Of a stretch of DNA of 13,219 bases, positions 1 through 6,781 are shown piece by piece; the first letter of the stretch is position 1, and every line of letters begins with the position of its first letter. The position numbers and the translations under genes are program-made. This DNA comes from Bryobacteraceae bacterium. Lineage in GTDB: Bacteria; Acidobacteriota; Terriglobia; Bryobacterales; Bryobacteraceae. The stretch spans positions 1 to 13,219 of the forward strand of contig JANXXV010000684.1 in assembly GCA_025350445.1 (NCBI GenBank), given 5' to 3'. The notes under the pieces are model-generated. The model did no database searches. It had not been told where the DNA came from and worked only from the letters and a program-made list of their open reading frames with translations.

Positions 1-971
1 AGATAATACTGCTTCGTGTAGAAGGCGGTGTAGACTGTACCTCCCGGCACCGTAACCACGTGCGTTGCCGCTCCGCCATCCGACCAGTTCGAAAACGCAT
101 ACTGGGTGCTTGCTCCGCCGGATTGCAATGCCGGGGTCACGATGGTGTGGCTGGTTCCCGTCCCCCAATTGAAACTGCATGGGGAAACGCAGCCGATGCC
201 ATCCACGGTCAGAGGTAGCCCGGTCACCGGCGAAGTGGTGACTGTTGACGCCCCACCTCCCGACCCAGTCCCGATATTAAACACAATCGGGGCGCTGGTG
301 AAGTTCGCCCTGGGATCACCGTCGCCCAGGTTAGCGGCTGTTTCGTACATGTACACCGGGCCCTGCGGCGTGGTGGAGGGGGCATAAATAATAGCCGTCA
401 ACTGCGTGTCGGTGACCGAAACCGTCTGCGCGGTTATCCCCGGACTGGAAAAGGTCAGCCAACTCTGCGGCGTCAGCCCGTGTCCCGCCACATTCACCGT
501 ATAGGGCACCCCCGGCTGCACGTAGCTCGGGCTGGCGCTGGTGATCGTTGGTGGAAAGAATGGGGCGGTCCCGTTGCCCGGATAGCTGTAGTTGGTGACG
601 CCGGCCAAAACACTGCACGGGCCGCTCACGGCCATGTGAGCCGCGGTTTGCAGATAGTTGCCAGGGTCCAACGGGGCTGTTCCCGTCGTTGGGAAACGCA
701 GCGTCGAGTTGGCATCGGTCTTGACTGGCTGTGCGGGTTGGGGAAAAATAGTCGTGCCGTCCCGATTGGAGCTGGCCGTTACGGTCACGGTCCATAAACT
801 GGGGTCTGGATAGGTGACTCTGGTGGAGGAGGCCGCATAGTAATCCTGCGGGCTCAATAGGTAAATGTCGTTGGTCACCAGCACGCTCCCGCTGGTGCAG
901 TCCACGCCGGTGACGGGCGGCAGCACACTACCGGTGCCGCCCTGGCTGAATTGCTGCGGAGGCAATCCCAT
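1..971 (-). CDS. Downstream part of an interrupted secreted SLH/Ig-repeat protein (runs off the left edge)
   Basis: Codon-by-codon reading of the minus strand shows an open frame from 986 down to base 1, in the same frame as the SLH-repeat gene upstream and separated from it only by the TAG at 987-989. The protein is low in charge and rich in Thr, Ser, Pro and Gly, typical of an extracellular bacterial protein. A domain beginning TITSASP near 551 has the look of an IPT/TIG or similar Ig-like fold and runs to about 275. After a Gly/Ser linker (GSGGGAS, about 267-246) comes a repeat with VTTSP, SFNWGTG and NWSDGGA motifs ending VYTAFYTKQYY at the edge. That pattern is common in secreted Acidobacteria proteins. 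The only ATG near the 5' end (969-971) has no convincing ribosome binding site, so this is probably not an independent gene. It may be translated by readthrough or be the dead 3' half of a pseudogene. The 3' end lies outside the window. Confidence 0.6.
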   Translation of the reverse strand, partial: MGLPPQQFSQGGTGSVLPPVTGVDCTSGSVLVTNDIYLLSPQDYYAASSTRVTYPDPSLWTVTVTASSNRDGTTIFPQPAQPVKTDANSTLRFPTTGTAPLDPGNYLQTAAHMAVSGPCSVLAGVTNYSYPGNGTAPFFPPTITSASPSYVQPGVPYTVNVAGHGLTPQSWLTFSSPGITAQTVSVTDTQLTAIIYAPSTTPQGPVYMYETAANLGDGDPRANFTSAPIVFNIGTGSGGGASTVTTSPVTGLPLTVDGIGCVSPCSFNWGTGTSHTIVTPALQSGGASTQYAFSNWSDGGAATHVVTVPGGTVYTAFYTKQYY

Positions 972-986
972 TGACCCGAGTACGCC

Positions 987-1688
987 CTACACCAGAAAGA
1001 TGGCGATCTGCCCGCTGGTGATGGGAGCTTCCGGGCAAAAGCCCCCGGTGCTGCAGTTGGGCGGCTGGATCATCGGTCCACTTAGCTCCTTGGCCGTTTG
1101 AATCCAAGCGAAGAAGGGAGAACTGGCTGGGGTGACGTCGTTGTAATAGGGCGTGCACGAATAGTAGTCCGGGCAGGTGATGGCGTTGTTGACAGTGCCG
1201 AGCGAGTAAACGTATCCGTAGTTATAGCCGCTACTAAGAAGTTGCCGCGCGCGCACCGAGAACACGGCTACCTGGCTATTGGTGACCAAATAGTCGGGGC
1301 AGTAGAGCGTGGCGGTGCATCCGCTGGTGATGCCCAGGAACTTCAGTTGCTGGATATAGCGGAATCTGGGATGGCTGGCCGGTACGTCGACAAAGTAGGG
1401 CGTGGATGGGGGCGTAAAGCCCTCGGCGTTGCCCGGGACCACCACCGAGTACAAACTGCGCACGACCAGCACGGCCATGTCGGCGCGGCTGACACCGGCT
1501 TCGCCGCAGAAGAAATGGGGCTCGGCCAGGCAGCCTTTGGTGATGGTGCGTTCCCAGAGGCGGTTGGCCACGCCGAAGTATTTTGTGGAAGGCGGGACGT
1601 CCTCAAAATACTGATACTGGGCGAATAAAGCGGGTGCGGCGGTGAGCAAGGCCAGGGCCGTGGCGATTCTTAGAAAAGTGTGATTCAT
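987..1688 (-). CDS. Exported protein with three SLH-like repeats, ending at a premature-looking TAG
   Basis: This 233-residue product has a clear signal peptide (residues 1-23, cleavage after LFA). Three S-layer-homology-like repeats follow, starting at YFEDVPPS (about 27), YFVDVPAS (about 98) and YYNDVTPAS (about 181). Each ends in a V(S/T)xxQ(M/V)AVF-type helix, and each carries a Cys pair (C53/C61, C124/C130, C212/C218) that could form a disulfide outside the cell. SLH-like repeats usually dock a protein to the cell surface. The stop falls inside the closing helix of repeat 3: repeats 1 and 2 read AVLVVR and AVFSVR, while repeat 3 reads AIFLV then TAG, so the stop replaces the expected Arg. 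The ATG at 1686-1688 lies 4 nt after the stop of the upstream gene (TAA at 1693-1695), with a weak GGAAAA upstream, so translation is probably coupled. The full gene would continue through 986-1. Confidence 0.75.
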   Translation of the reverse strand: MNHTFLRIATALALLTAAPALFAQYQYFEDVPPSTKYFGVANRLWERTITKGCLAEPHFFCGEAGVSRADMAVLVVRSLYSVVVPGNAEGFTPPSTPYFVDVPASHPRFRYIQQLKFLGITSGCTATLYCPDYLVTNSQVAVFSVRARQLLSSGYNYGYVYSLGTVNNAITCPDYYSCTPYYNDVTPASSPFFAWIQTAKELSGPMIQPPNCSTGGFCPEAPITSGQIAIFLV

Positions 1689-1692
1689 GGGG

Positions 1693-2205
1693 TTACTTTT
1701 TCCCCGTGTCGATGACTCTTACGCTTTGCCGGTGGCGTTCGTTGATGAAGGTGTGCAGTCCGTTCCAGGACGCTGGGGGGAGGGTTTTGCTCAGTTTGTC
1801 TATTCCGGCCGCTACGGTTTGTTGGCGGCGGAGGGCGAAATCTTTTAGGAGTGCCGGATCGCCGCCGAGTTCGAGTTTTGCTCTTCGATTCAGATGGTCG
1901 CGGCGGTCGTCGTCGATTTTCTTGAGATCGGATATGACTTGTTTGGAAATGGCGCGGACTTGCGGCAGGTCGGCGCGGTTCACGCCTAAGACGGTTGCGG
2001 TGCCTTGTTCCAGTCGTTGGGCGGCAGCGGGTTCCGCGGTGGTCTTTTGCTCGACGAAGTTCGAGAGGTCGTTATGTAGGTAGAAGAAGGATTCGTGCAG
2101 GTCTGGGGAGTCTATCGGCAATATTGTTCCGGGCCGTTGGGTCTGGGCCTGAATTCCGGCGAGGCTCAGAAACGCTATTACTGGCAAACATGACAGTTTC
2201 GACAC
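1693..2205 (-). CDS. Small exported helical protein of unknown function
   Basis: The GTG at 2203-2205 was chosen as start because a perfect AGGAGG (2214-2219, minus strand) lies 8 nt upstream. The ATG at 2229 would place that ribosome binding site inside the gene. The resulting 170-residue protein begins with a signal peptide (cleavage about after IQA, residue 20). The mature part is charged and predicted mostly helical, with a run rich in Lys, Asp and Arg at about 95-110 (DLKKIDDDRRDHLNRR) and no Cys. I recognise no catalytic motif and assign no function. It is the first gene of a two-gene minus-strand unit, 4 nt ahead of the SLH-repeat gene, so the two are probably co-translated. It could be a periplasmic partner or chaperone-like helper for the surface protein, but that rests on position alone. 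Confidence 0.7.
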   Translation of the reverse strand: MSKLSCLPVIAFLSLAGIQAQTQRPGTILPIDSPDLHESFFYLHNDLSNFVEQKTTAEPAAAQRLEQGTATVLGVNRADLPQVRAISKQVISDLKKIDDDRRDHLNRRAKLELGGDPALLKDFALRRQQTVAAGIDKLSKTLPPASWNGLHTFINERHRQSVRVIDTGKK

Positions 2206-2213
2206 AAATCGAT

Positions 2214-2219
2214 CCTCCT
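2214..2219 (-). promoter_or_regulatory. Ribosome binding site that fixes the GTG start at 2205
   Basis: The minus strand reads AGGAGG followed by ATCGATTT (8 nt) and GTG. This is a full Shine-Dalgarno match at ideal spacing, and it decides the start of the small exported protein. Confidence 0.75.
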
Positions 2220-2554
2220 GACAGTGCATTTAACGAAAAGTTATATTGCAGTGCGAAACGAGTGTTGCACGGAAGGGGGGCGTCAAGGAATATATTCACT
2301 TAGAGACTTGACCCGGAGCCAATAATCAAAAATAGCAGAGTGGCGGATTGGAACACGCAACCGGTCTTGCCTGGAGCGGCGCTCAGAATGCGCGTTTCCT
2401 GGCTTGGCCGAACGCCGGCGGCCAGTTGCCAGCGCCGGCAATCGCCGGCATTTGGGGAATGTGGCGCAATCTATGCGTCGCTTGCCCCATCTCCATGCCT
2501 GATAGGGTTCCCGCAAAGCGGCGGCAGCGTTCGGTGCCAAAAATGCTCACTAAT

Positions 2555-2560
2555 AGGAAG
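2555..2560 (+). promoter_or_regulatory. Ribosome binding site supporting the start at 2570
   Basis: AGGAAG lies 9 nt before the ATG at 2570 but only 3 nt before the in-frame ATG at 2564. This favours the 2570 start over the open frame that reaches back to 2348. Confidence 0.5.
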
Positions 2561-2569
2561 ACGATGCTT

Positions 2570-4018
2570 ATGGAAACAGCCTGGGTATCCCCGCCGGTCA
2601 GTCCTGAAGAGCAACTCGTGCGATCAGCCGCCGTGGTGGTGGATCTTGACGGCACCCTGGTAAAGACGGATCTTCTGCTGGAGTGTTTCCTGGTTTTGCT
2701 CAAGAAAACGCCCTACCTGGTGTTTTGTCTGCCGTTCTGGCTGTTGAAAGGAAAAGCGTATCTTAAGCAGAAAATTGCCGGCAGGGTTTCCTTGGATGCC
2801 GGTACTCTCCCCTTCCGTGAAGACGTCCTGGACTATCTGAAGGCGCAGCGCGCCGCGGGGCGCTCCATTGTTCTGGCAACCGCCGCCGACGTGCGGATTG
2901 CCCGGCAGGTGGCGGATCACTTGAAGCTCTTCGATTTAGTATTGGCTAGCGATGGGATTACGAATCTTTCCGGTGAAGCCAAGCGGAAACGGATCGTGAG
3001 CGAGTTCGGAGAGAAGGGCTTCGACTATATCGGCAACGACCGGAATGACCTGGCGGTTTGGGCTTCGGCGCGGAAAGCGATTGTCGTCAATCCAGGTGGA
3101 CTGGTGGAATCTCAGGTCGCACGGGTGGCGCAGGTGGAGCGCACCTTCCGGGACCGGAGAAAAGGTCTTGCCGACTATCTGAAAGCCTTGCGACCGCATC
3201 ATTGGTTGAAAAATTTACTGGTCTTGATACCGCTGCTTGCTGCCCATCGATTTGACGAGATAGCGCTGGTACAGAAAGCACTGCTGGCATTTGTGACTTT
3301 TGGATGTTTCGCATCGGCCGGGTATCTGATGAACGACCTTCTTGATTTGCCGCCGGATCGCGATCATCCGCGGAAGCGGTACCGGCCTTTCGCGTCGGGC
3401 GACCTCTCGATCTCCTATGGACTTGGAATGATTCCGGCGCTCGTTGTTCTTGGATGCCTGATCGGTACGCTGGTTTCCCCGATTTTCGTTGGCTTGGCAT
3501 TGCTCTATTTCGGGTTGAGCGTGACCTATTCGCTGTATGCCAAGAGGGTTGTGCTGCTGGATGTGATTGTGCTCGCCGGGCTCTACACGCTGCGGATCAT
3601 TGCGGGTTCGGCTGCTGTCGGCATCTGGCCATCGCCTTGGCTGCTGGCGTTCTCCACATTTCTATTCTTCAGTTTGGCACTGGTAAAGCGCTATAGCGAA
3701 CTCGCCATGAACCACGTCCACGCGCGTGGATACGAAGTCGGCGACAAGGAGTTGCTTGCCTCCATGGGAATCGCCAGCGGTTATGTGGCGATCTTAGTGC
3801 TGGCTCTGTATATCAACACGGCGAAGGCACACATCCTCTATGAACGGCCCGAAGTCCTATGGTTCTTGTGCCCGTTGCTGCTGTATTGGATCAGCCATGT
3901 CTGGCTGAGTGCGCATCGAGGGAAGATGCCCGACGATCCGTTGGTTTTTGCCACCAGCGACCGGACCAGCCGCATCCTCATGCTGCTTATGTTGGCTAGC
4001 GGCGTTGTGGCGTTATGA
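2570..4018 (+). CDS. HAD phosphatase-UbiA prenyltransferase fusion (decaprenyl-phosphate phosphoribosyltransferase-like)
   Basis: This is a 482-residue two-domain protein. Residues about 20-190 form a HAD-type phosphatase with its motifs intact: DLDGTL with D25 and D27, Thr/Ser motif at LATAA (T104), Lys motif GEAKRKR (K138), and GNDRND (D157, D160). Residues about 203-482 form a polytopic UbiA-family domain opening RPHHWLKN (208-215), with the Mg-diphosphate motif NDLLDLPPDRD (N255, D256, D259, D263) and a second conserved stretch from YSLYAK (320) to LYTLR (342). RP-x-W-x-KN followed by this motif is typical of the branch that transfers phosphoribose from PRPP to polyprenyl phosphate (Rv3806c type); quinone-type UbiA is less likely. 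The HAD domain could remove the 5-phosphate from the product, which a separate phosphatase does in mycobacteria; that is inference. The ATG at 2570 has AGGAAG 9 nt upstream. The stop overlaps the next start as ATGA. Confidence 0.85.
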   Translation: METAWVSPPVSPEEQLVRSAAVVVDLDGTLVKTDLLLECFLVLLKKTPYLVFCLPFWLLKGKAYLKQKIAGRVSLDAGTLPFREDVLDYLKAQRAAGRSIVLATAADVRIARQVADHLKLFDLVLASDGITNLSGEAKRKRIVSEFGEKGFDYIGNDRNDLAVWASARKAIVVNPGGLVESQVARVAQVERTFRDRRKGLADYLKALRPHHWLKNLLVLIPLLAAHRFDEIALVQKALLAFVTFGCFASAGYLMNDLLDLPPDRDHPRKRYRPFASGDLSISYGLGMIPALVVLGCLIGTLVSPIFVGLALLYFGLSVTYSLYAKRVVLLDVIVLAGLYTLRIIAGSAAVGIWPSPWLLAFSTFLFFSLALVKRYSELAMNHVHARGYEVGDKELLASMGIASGYVAILVLALYINTAKAHILYERPEVLWFLCPLLLYWISHVWLSAHRGKMPDDPLVFATSDRTSRILMLLMLASGVVAL

Positions 4019-5784
4019 CCAGACATTTGGAGATCTGTCTTTTCGCTTTCCTCATCGTCTTAGTCTTAGCCGCCAGCCAGGAAGCAATTCCCCCGCGGAA
4101 GCAGTTGCAGGAATACCAGCCTGAAGTTCCCAAAACCATTCTGGAACTGCAGCAGTTTCGCCAGTCGCTTTCCGTTCCGGTAACATCCCGCCGGGCAAGA
4201 CAAGGCATCGCTACGCTGGTCAATCTGAATCCCGCGGTGAACGCCTGGTATTTGCTGAAGGTCGCCTGGAAAGACAGCCGGGTGGAGGCCGCCTACCATT
4301 TGGAGAATCCGGCGCCGCAGAGCAGGAACCTGCTGCTGGATGAAAAGTATCCCTCGGGTCTGGTGATTATAGAGGGTGCTAACCGCTACGTCTGCGATCT
4401 TTTCGGAGCCGATGCCCTGGACCAGGCGAAAGCGTCGCCGCGTATCTTTTACCCGTTGTGCGAGGGTCGAATTTACGTGCGGAACACAGCAGCTGGAAAT
4501 CGAACCACTCTCGAAGCGACCACGGAATTTGTTCGCGAGCGCCTGTGGGGCGGAGAGCAGATCATCGATTTGGGTCACACACTGCTGGGAGACGCCCATC
4601 GTGAGACCGGGAAGATGCAGGCAGAGGCGCAGGCTGCGGGTGCGCGGGCTGGAAAAGAGCCGGGCGGGCTGCCGCTGCCTGCCCTGATCGACGCGAAATA
4701 TGCGGACCGGCTGCTGACATCGGACAATCTGGGGATCCAGTGGGAAGGCACGGGGAAAACAGGTATGACACCGGGAGCGTGGTACGGGGCGAGCGGAAAC
4801 AAGGGTATTTACGTTAGCATCCTGCAGCCTAATCTGATCGACCCGGCAATTCTACGGAGTTATCGGGCGACTGTCAACGAGCTGGACAGCGTCGAGGCGG
4901 CTTCCTTGAGCTACCTGGTCGCGTTCGATCTCGACCGGTTTGAGCTGGGATATGCACTTGGGACAGAGCATCCAAAAGTGGGGTGGTCCGGTCACATGCT
5001 GGAGAAGATGAGGAACCCGGCGTTGCCCGGACCGGATGGCATAGGAACCGTTAGCCCCCTCATTTCGACTGGCCTGCTCAGCCCGGAAGAATCCCGGAAA
5101 ACCGTGGCCACTTTCACGGCCGGTTTCAAGCGCGCGCATGGAGCGTTTCAATATGGGGATCTGGCGTTGCGGAATCATGGCAGCCATTATGGATTTATCG
5201 AAAATGGCGTGGTGTTCAGTAAACTTCAGCCCGGTTTGGCGACCATCATTGCGCTGAATGACGGCACTATTGAAATGAAGACCTGGGCGGAGACCGATGA
5301 CAAGCTGCTGACAAAGATCAAACATGCACGCCAAAATGGCGTCCCGCTGATTGAGTTCGATGAGGCTTCGCGCGTGCCGGTTCCCGGCGCTTCAGTGAGC
5401 CGTTGGGGACCCGGGAATTGGTCGGGTTCGGCTGATCGATCCCTGCGCACGATGCGTTCCGGCGCCGCGCTGCAGCGGGTTGGTGGAAAGCGTTTTCTTA
5501 TTTATGGCGTGTTCTCGGACGCGACACCTTCGGCGATGGCTCGCACCTTTCAGGCTTATCGTTGCGACTACGCCATGCTGCTGGACATGAATGCTCTTGA
5601 GCACACCTACCTGGCGGTTTACCGGAGGTCCGGCTCACAGATGTTTGTGGATCATTTACTAAAAGGAATGAGCGTATTGGAAAAGTCCGCCGGCGGCGAA
5701 GTGGTGCCGCGCTTTCTGGGGTATGCGGACAACCGCGATTTCTTTTACATGATGCGGCGCAGTAGCAAGGAGATCAAACCATGA
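4015..5784 (+). CDS. Exported protein with a C-terminal phosphodiester-glycosidase (NAGPA/DUF2233)-like region
   Basis: The 589-residue product opens with a hydrophobic signal or anchor segment (LEICLFAFLIVLVLAAS, residues 5-21), so it acts outside the cytoplasm. Residues about 30-340 match nothing I recognise. The last third (about 385-540) resembles the phosphodiester glycosidase family: HYGFIENG (391), GLATIIALNDG (407-417), RSGAALQ (481-487), then MARTFQAYRCDYAMLLDMN (508-526). In the family this matches RxxxG, a helix with an Ala-rich lGxxdAlnL, and LDGG. Here the GG after the Asp is replaced by MN, so either the active site differs or the match is only to the fold. It starts inside the UbiA stop (ATGA) with no ribosome binding site of its own, implying coupled translation. 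It also ends in ATGA. A role in cleaving or sensing a phosphodiester-linked sugar is inference. Confidence 0.65.
   Translation: MTRHLEICLFAFLIVLVLAASQEAIPPRKQLQEYQPEVPKTILELQQFRQSLSVPVTSRRARQGIATLVNLNPAVNAWYLLKVAWKDSRVEAAYHLENPAPQSRNLLLDEKYPSGLVIIEGANRYVCDLFGADALDQAKASPRIFYPLCEGRIYVRNTAAGNRTTLEATTEFVRERLWGGEQIIDLGHTLLGDAHRETGKMQAEAQAAGARAGKEPGGLPLPALIDAKYADRLLTSDNLGIQWEGTGKTGMTPGAWYGASGNKGIYVSILQPNLIDPAILRSYRATVNELDSVEAASLSYLVAFDLDRFELGYALGTEHPKVGWSGHMLEKMRNPALPGPDGIGTVSPLISTGLLSPEESRKTVATFTAGFKRAHGAFQYGDLALRNHGSHYGFIENGVVFSKLQPGLATIIALNDGTIEMKTWAETDDKLLTKIKHARQNGVPLIEFDEASRVPVPGASVSRWGPGNWSGSADRSLRTMRSGAALQRVGGKRFLIYGVFSDATPSAMARTFQAYRCDYAMLLDMNALEHTYLAVYRRSGSQMFVDHLLKGMSVLEKSAGGEVVPRFLGYADNRDFFYMMRRSSKEIKP
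5767..5772 (+). promoter_or_regulatory. Ribosome binding site for the FGE-like gene
   Basis: AAGGAG lies 8 nt before the ATG at 5781, inside the end of the preceding gene. Unlike the middle gene, the third gene therefore has its own strong initiation signal in addition to the ATGA overlap. Confidence 0.7.
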
Positions 5785-6779
5785 GAATCTCGCGTGTACT
5801 GCCATTTGGAGTGATCGCACTGGCGATCCTGCTGGGACAATATCCTTCTTTTCAGCAGCAAAACGAAGCTCTGTTCCGGCAATTGCAGCGCGTGCATGGT
5901 TTGTCGGATGCCCAGATGAGTACCATCCGCGGGATCTTCGCCAAGTCCGGCTACATGGGGCAAGGGAACCCGGCGATCACCCGGCATCCGGTTTCGCCGG
6001 AAGAGGCGCAGGCGAAGCTGAATCGATTGGGGATCGAATATGCGAATCCCAGGTTCGAGAGGATTTGCGGCGGCAAGTTCATGGCGCCACTTTACAACGC
6101 GGCCACACAACGGCCGGAAGACGCAAAGGCGTGCATCGACCAGTTTGAATTCCCCGATATTCCGGCTGCCTATCCGGTAGTCTGGGTGAAGGCCCGCGAG
6201 GCGGCGGAAGTCTGCTGGACCATGGGCAAGCGCCTATGCGATGCGCATGAATGGGAGGGCGCGTGCGCGGGAAGTCTGGAAGCTCCGGATTACCGGTTCG
6301 ATCTGGTGAAAGGGCTGAGCCCCGGCGCCGCCGTGGAACGAATGCGCAGTGCCCACAACCAAGCCGATAAAGGCAGCAAAAGTTGGAGTTATGGCCCGGC
6401 CTATAGAGCGGGAATTTGCGCTGCATCGAGCCGGAAGAGCCCCGGATGCAACGGAGGGGATTGGACGCACTGCGGTTCGAATACTTTTCCGGCTGGAGAC
6501 TTTCCAGAGTGCCACAGTCCGCTGCAGGTCTATGACTTGAACGGCAACGCGGCTGAACACATGAATCTGCCTTTGAATGAAAGCCAGATGGCGAGCCGCG
6601 GAAGCCGGGAGTTAGGCTACACGGAGATGAAGGGCAGTTGGTTTATCTTTGACACGTATCGGGCTCATGAAGACTGGTGCCGCTGGCGGGCGCCGTTCTG
6701 GCATGGGAGCCGGGTGATGGACGAGCATAGCCACGCGAACTATCATTTGAGCTTTCGCTGCTGTAAGACGCTGCAATAA
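5781..6779 (+). CDS. Exported Cys-rich formylglycine-generating-enzyme (SUMF1)-family protein
   Basis: This 332-residue protein has an N-terminal signal or anchor (residues 1-20, hydrophobic LPFGVIALAILLG). The FGE-sulfatase fold covers about 115-330: CIDQFEFPD (118-126), YPVVWVKAREAAEVC (131-145), GKRLCDAHEWEGAC (149-162, matching GKRLPTEAEWE), VYDLNGNAAEH (250-260, matching the family's lyDMxGNVWEW), MKGSW (283-287) and SFRCC (324-328). The true enzyme oxidises a sulfatase Cys to formylglycine using two C-terminal cysteines. Here C300 sits in the expected YC-R context, but no Cys is visible at the partner position near 288-292. There are twelve cysteines in all, suggesting disulfides. It may be a non-enzymatic or differently acting member, like PvdO or EgtB relatives. 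No sulfatase gene lies in the window. It is last in the operon, with its stop 2 nt from the stop of the convergent gene. Confidence 0.8.
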   Translation: MRISRVLPFGVIALAILLGQYPSFQQQNEALFRQLQRVHGLSDAQMSTIRGIFAKSGYMGQGNPAITRHPVSPEEAQAKLNRLGIEYANPRFERICGGKFMAPLYNAATQRPEDAKACIDQFEFPDIPAAYPVVWVKAREAAEVCWTMGKRLCDAHEWEGACAGSLEAPDYRFDLVKGLSPGAAVERMRSAHNQADKGSKSWSYGPAYRAGICAASSRKSPGCNGGDWTHCGSNTFPAGDFPECHSPLQVYDLNGNAAEHMNLPLNESQMASRGSRELGYTEMKGSWFIFDTYRAHEDWCRWRAPFWHGSRVMDEHSHANYHLSFRCCKTLQ

Positions 6780-6781
6780 GC

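Larger units (their letters stand above)
2206..2569. promoter_or_regulatory. Divergent intergenic region and long leader of the UbiA operon
   Basis: These 364 bases separate divergent transcription units and show no convincing gene. Minus strand: TATAAC (2240-2245) is a good -10-like hexamer about 20 nt ahead of the AGGAGG site, with only a weak -35. Plus strand: TTGACC (2308-2313) is a good -35-like hexamer, but the element 17 nt downstream (AATAGC, 2331-2336) is a poor -10. If that promoter is used, the operon has a leader of more than 200 nt. The leader contains three GCCGGC palindromes (2414-2419, 2434-2439, 2444-2449). The last two can pair as a 6-bp stem with a 4-nt AATC loop. I cannot match it to any known riboswitch. 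Confidence 0.4.

Noticed and set aside
331..795. Minus-strand 154-residue frame
   Set aside because: It overlaps the open continuation of the SLH/Ig protein on the same strand, which gives recognisable extracellular sequence; this other frame is Arg/Gln/His rich and meaningless.
1098..1628. Plus-strand 176-residue frame
   Set aside because: Antisense to the SLH-repeat gene, with no domain and no ribosome binding site.
2348..2569. N-terminal extension of the HAD-UbiA protein to the ATG at 2348
   Set aside because: The frame is open but the extra 74 residues look like translated noncoding DNA (Trp, Arg and Pro rich, no domain), while AGGAAG supports the start at 2570.
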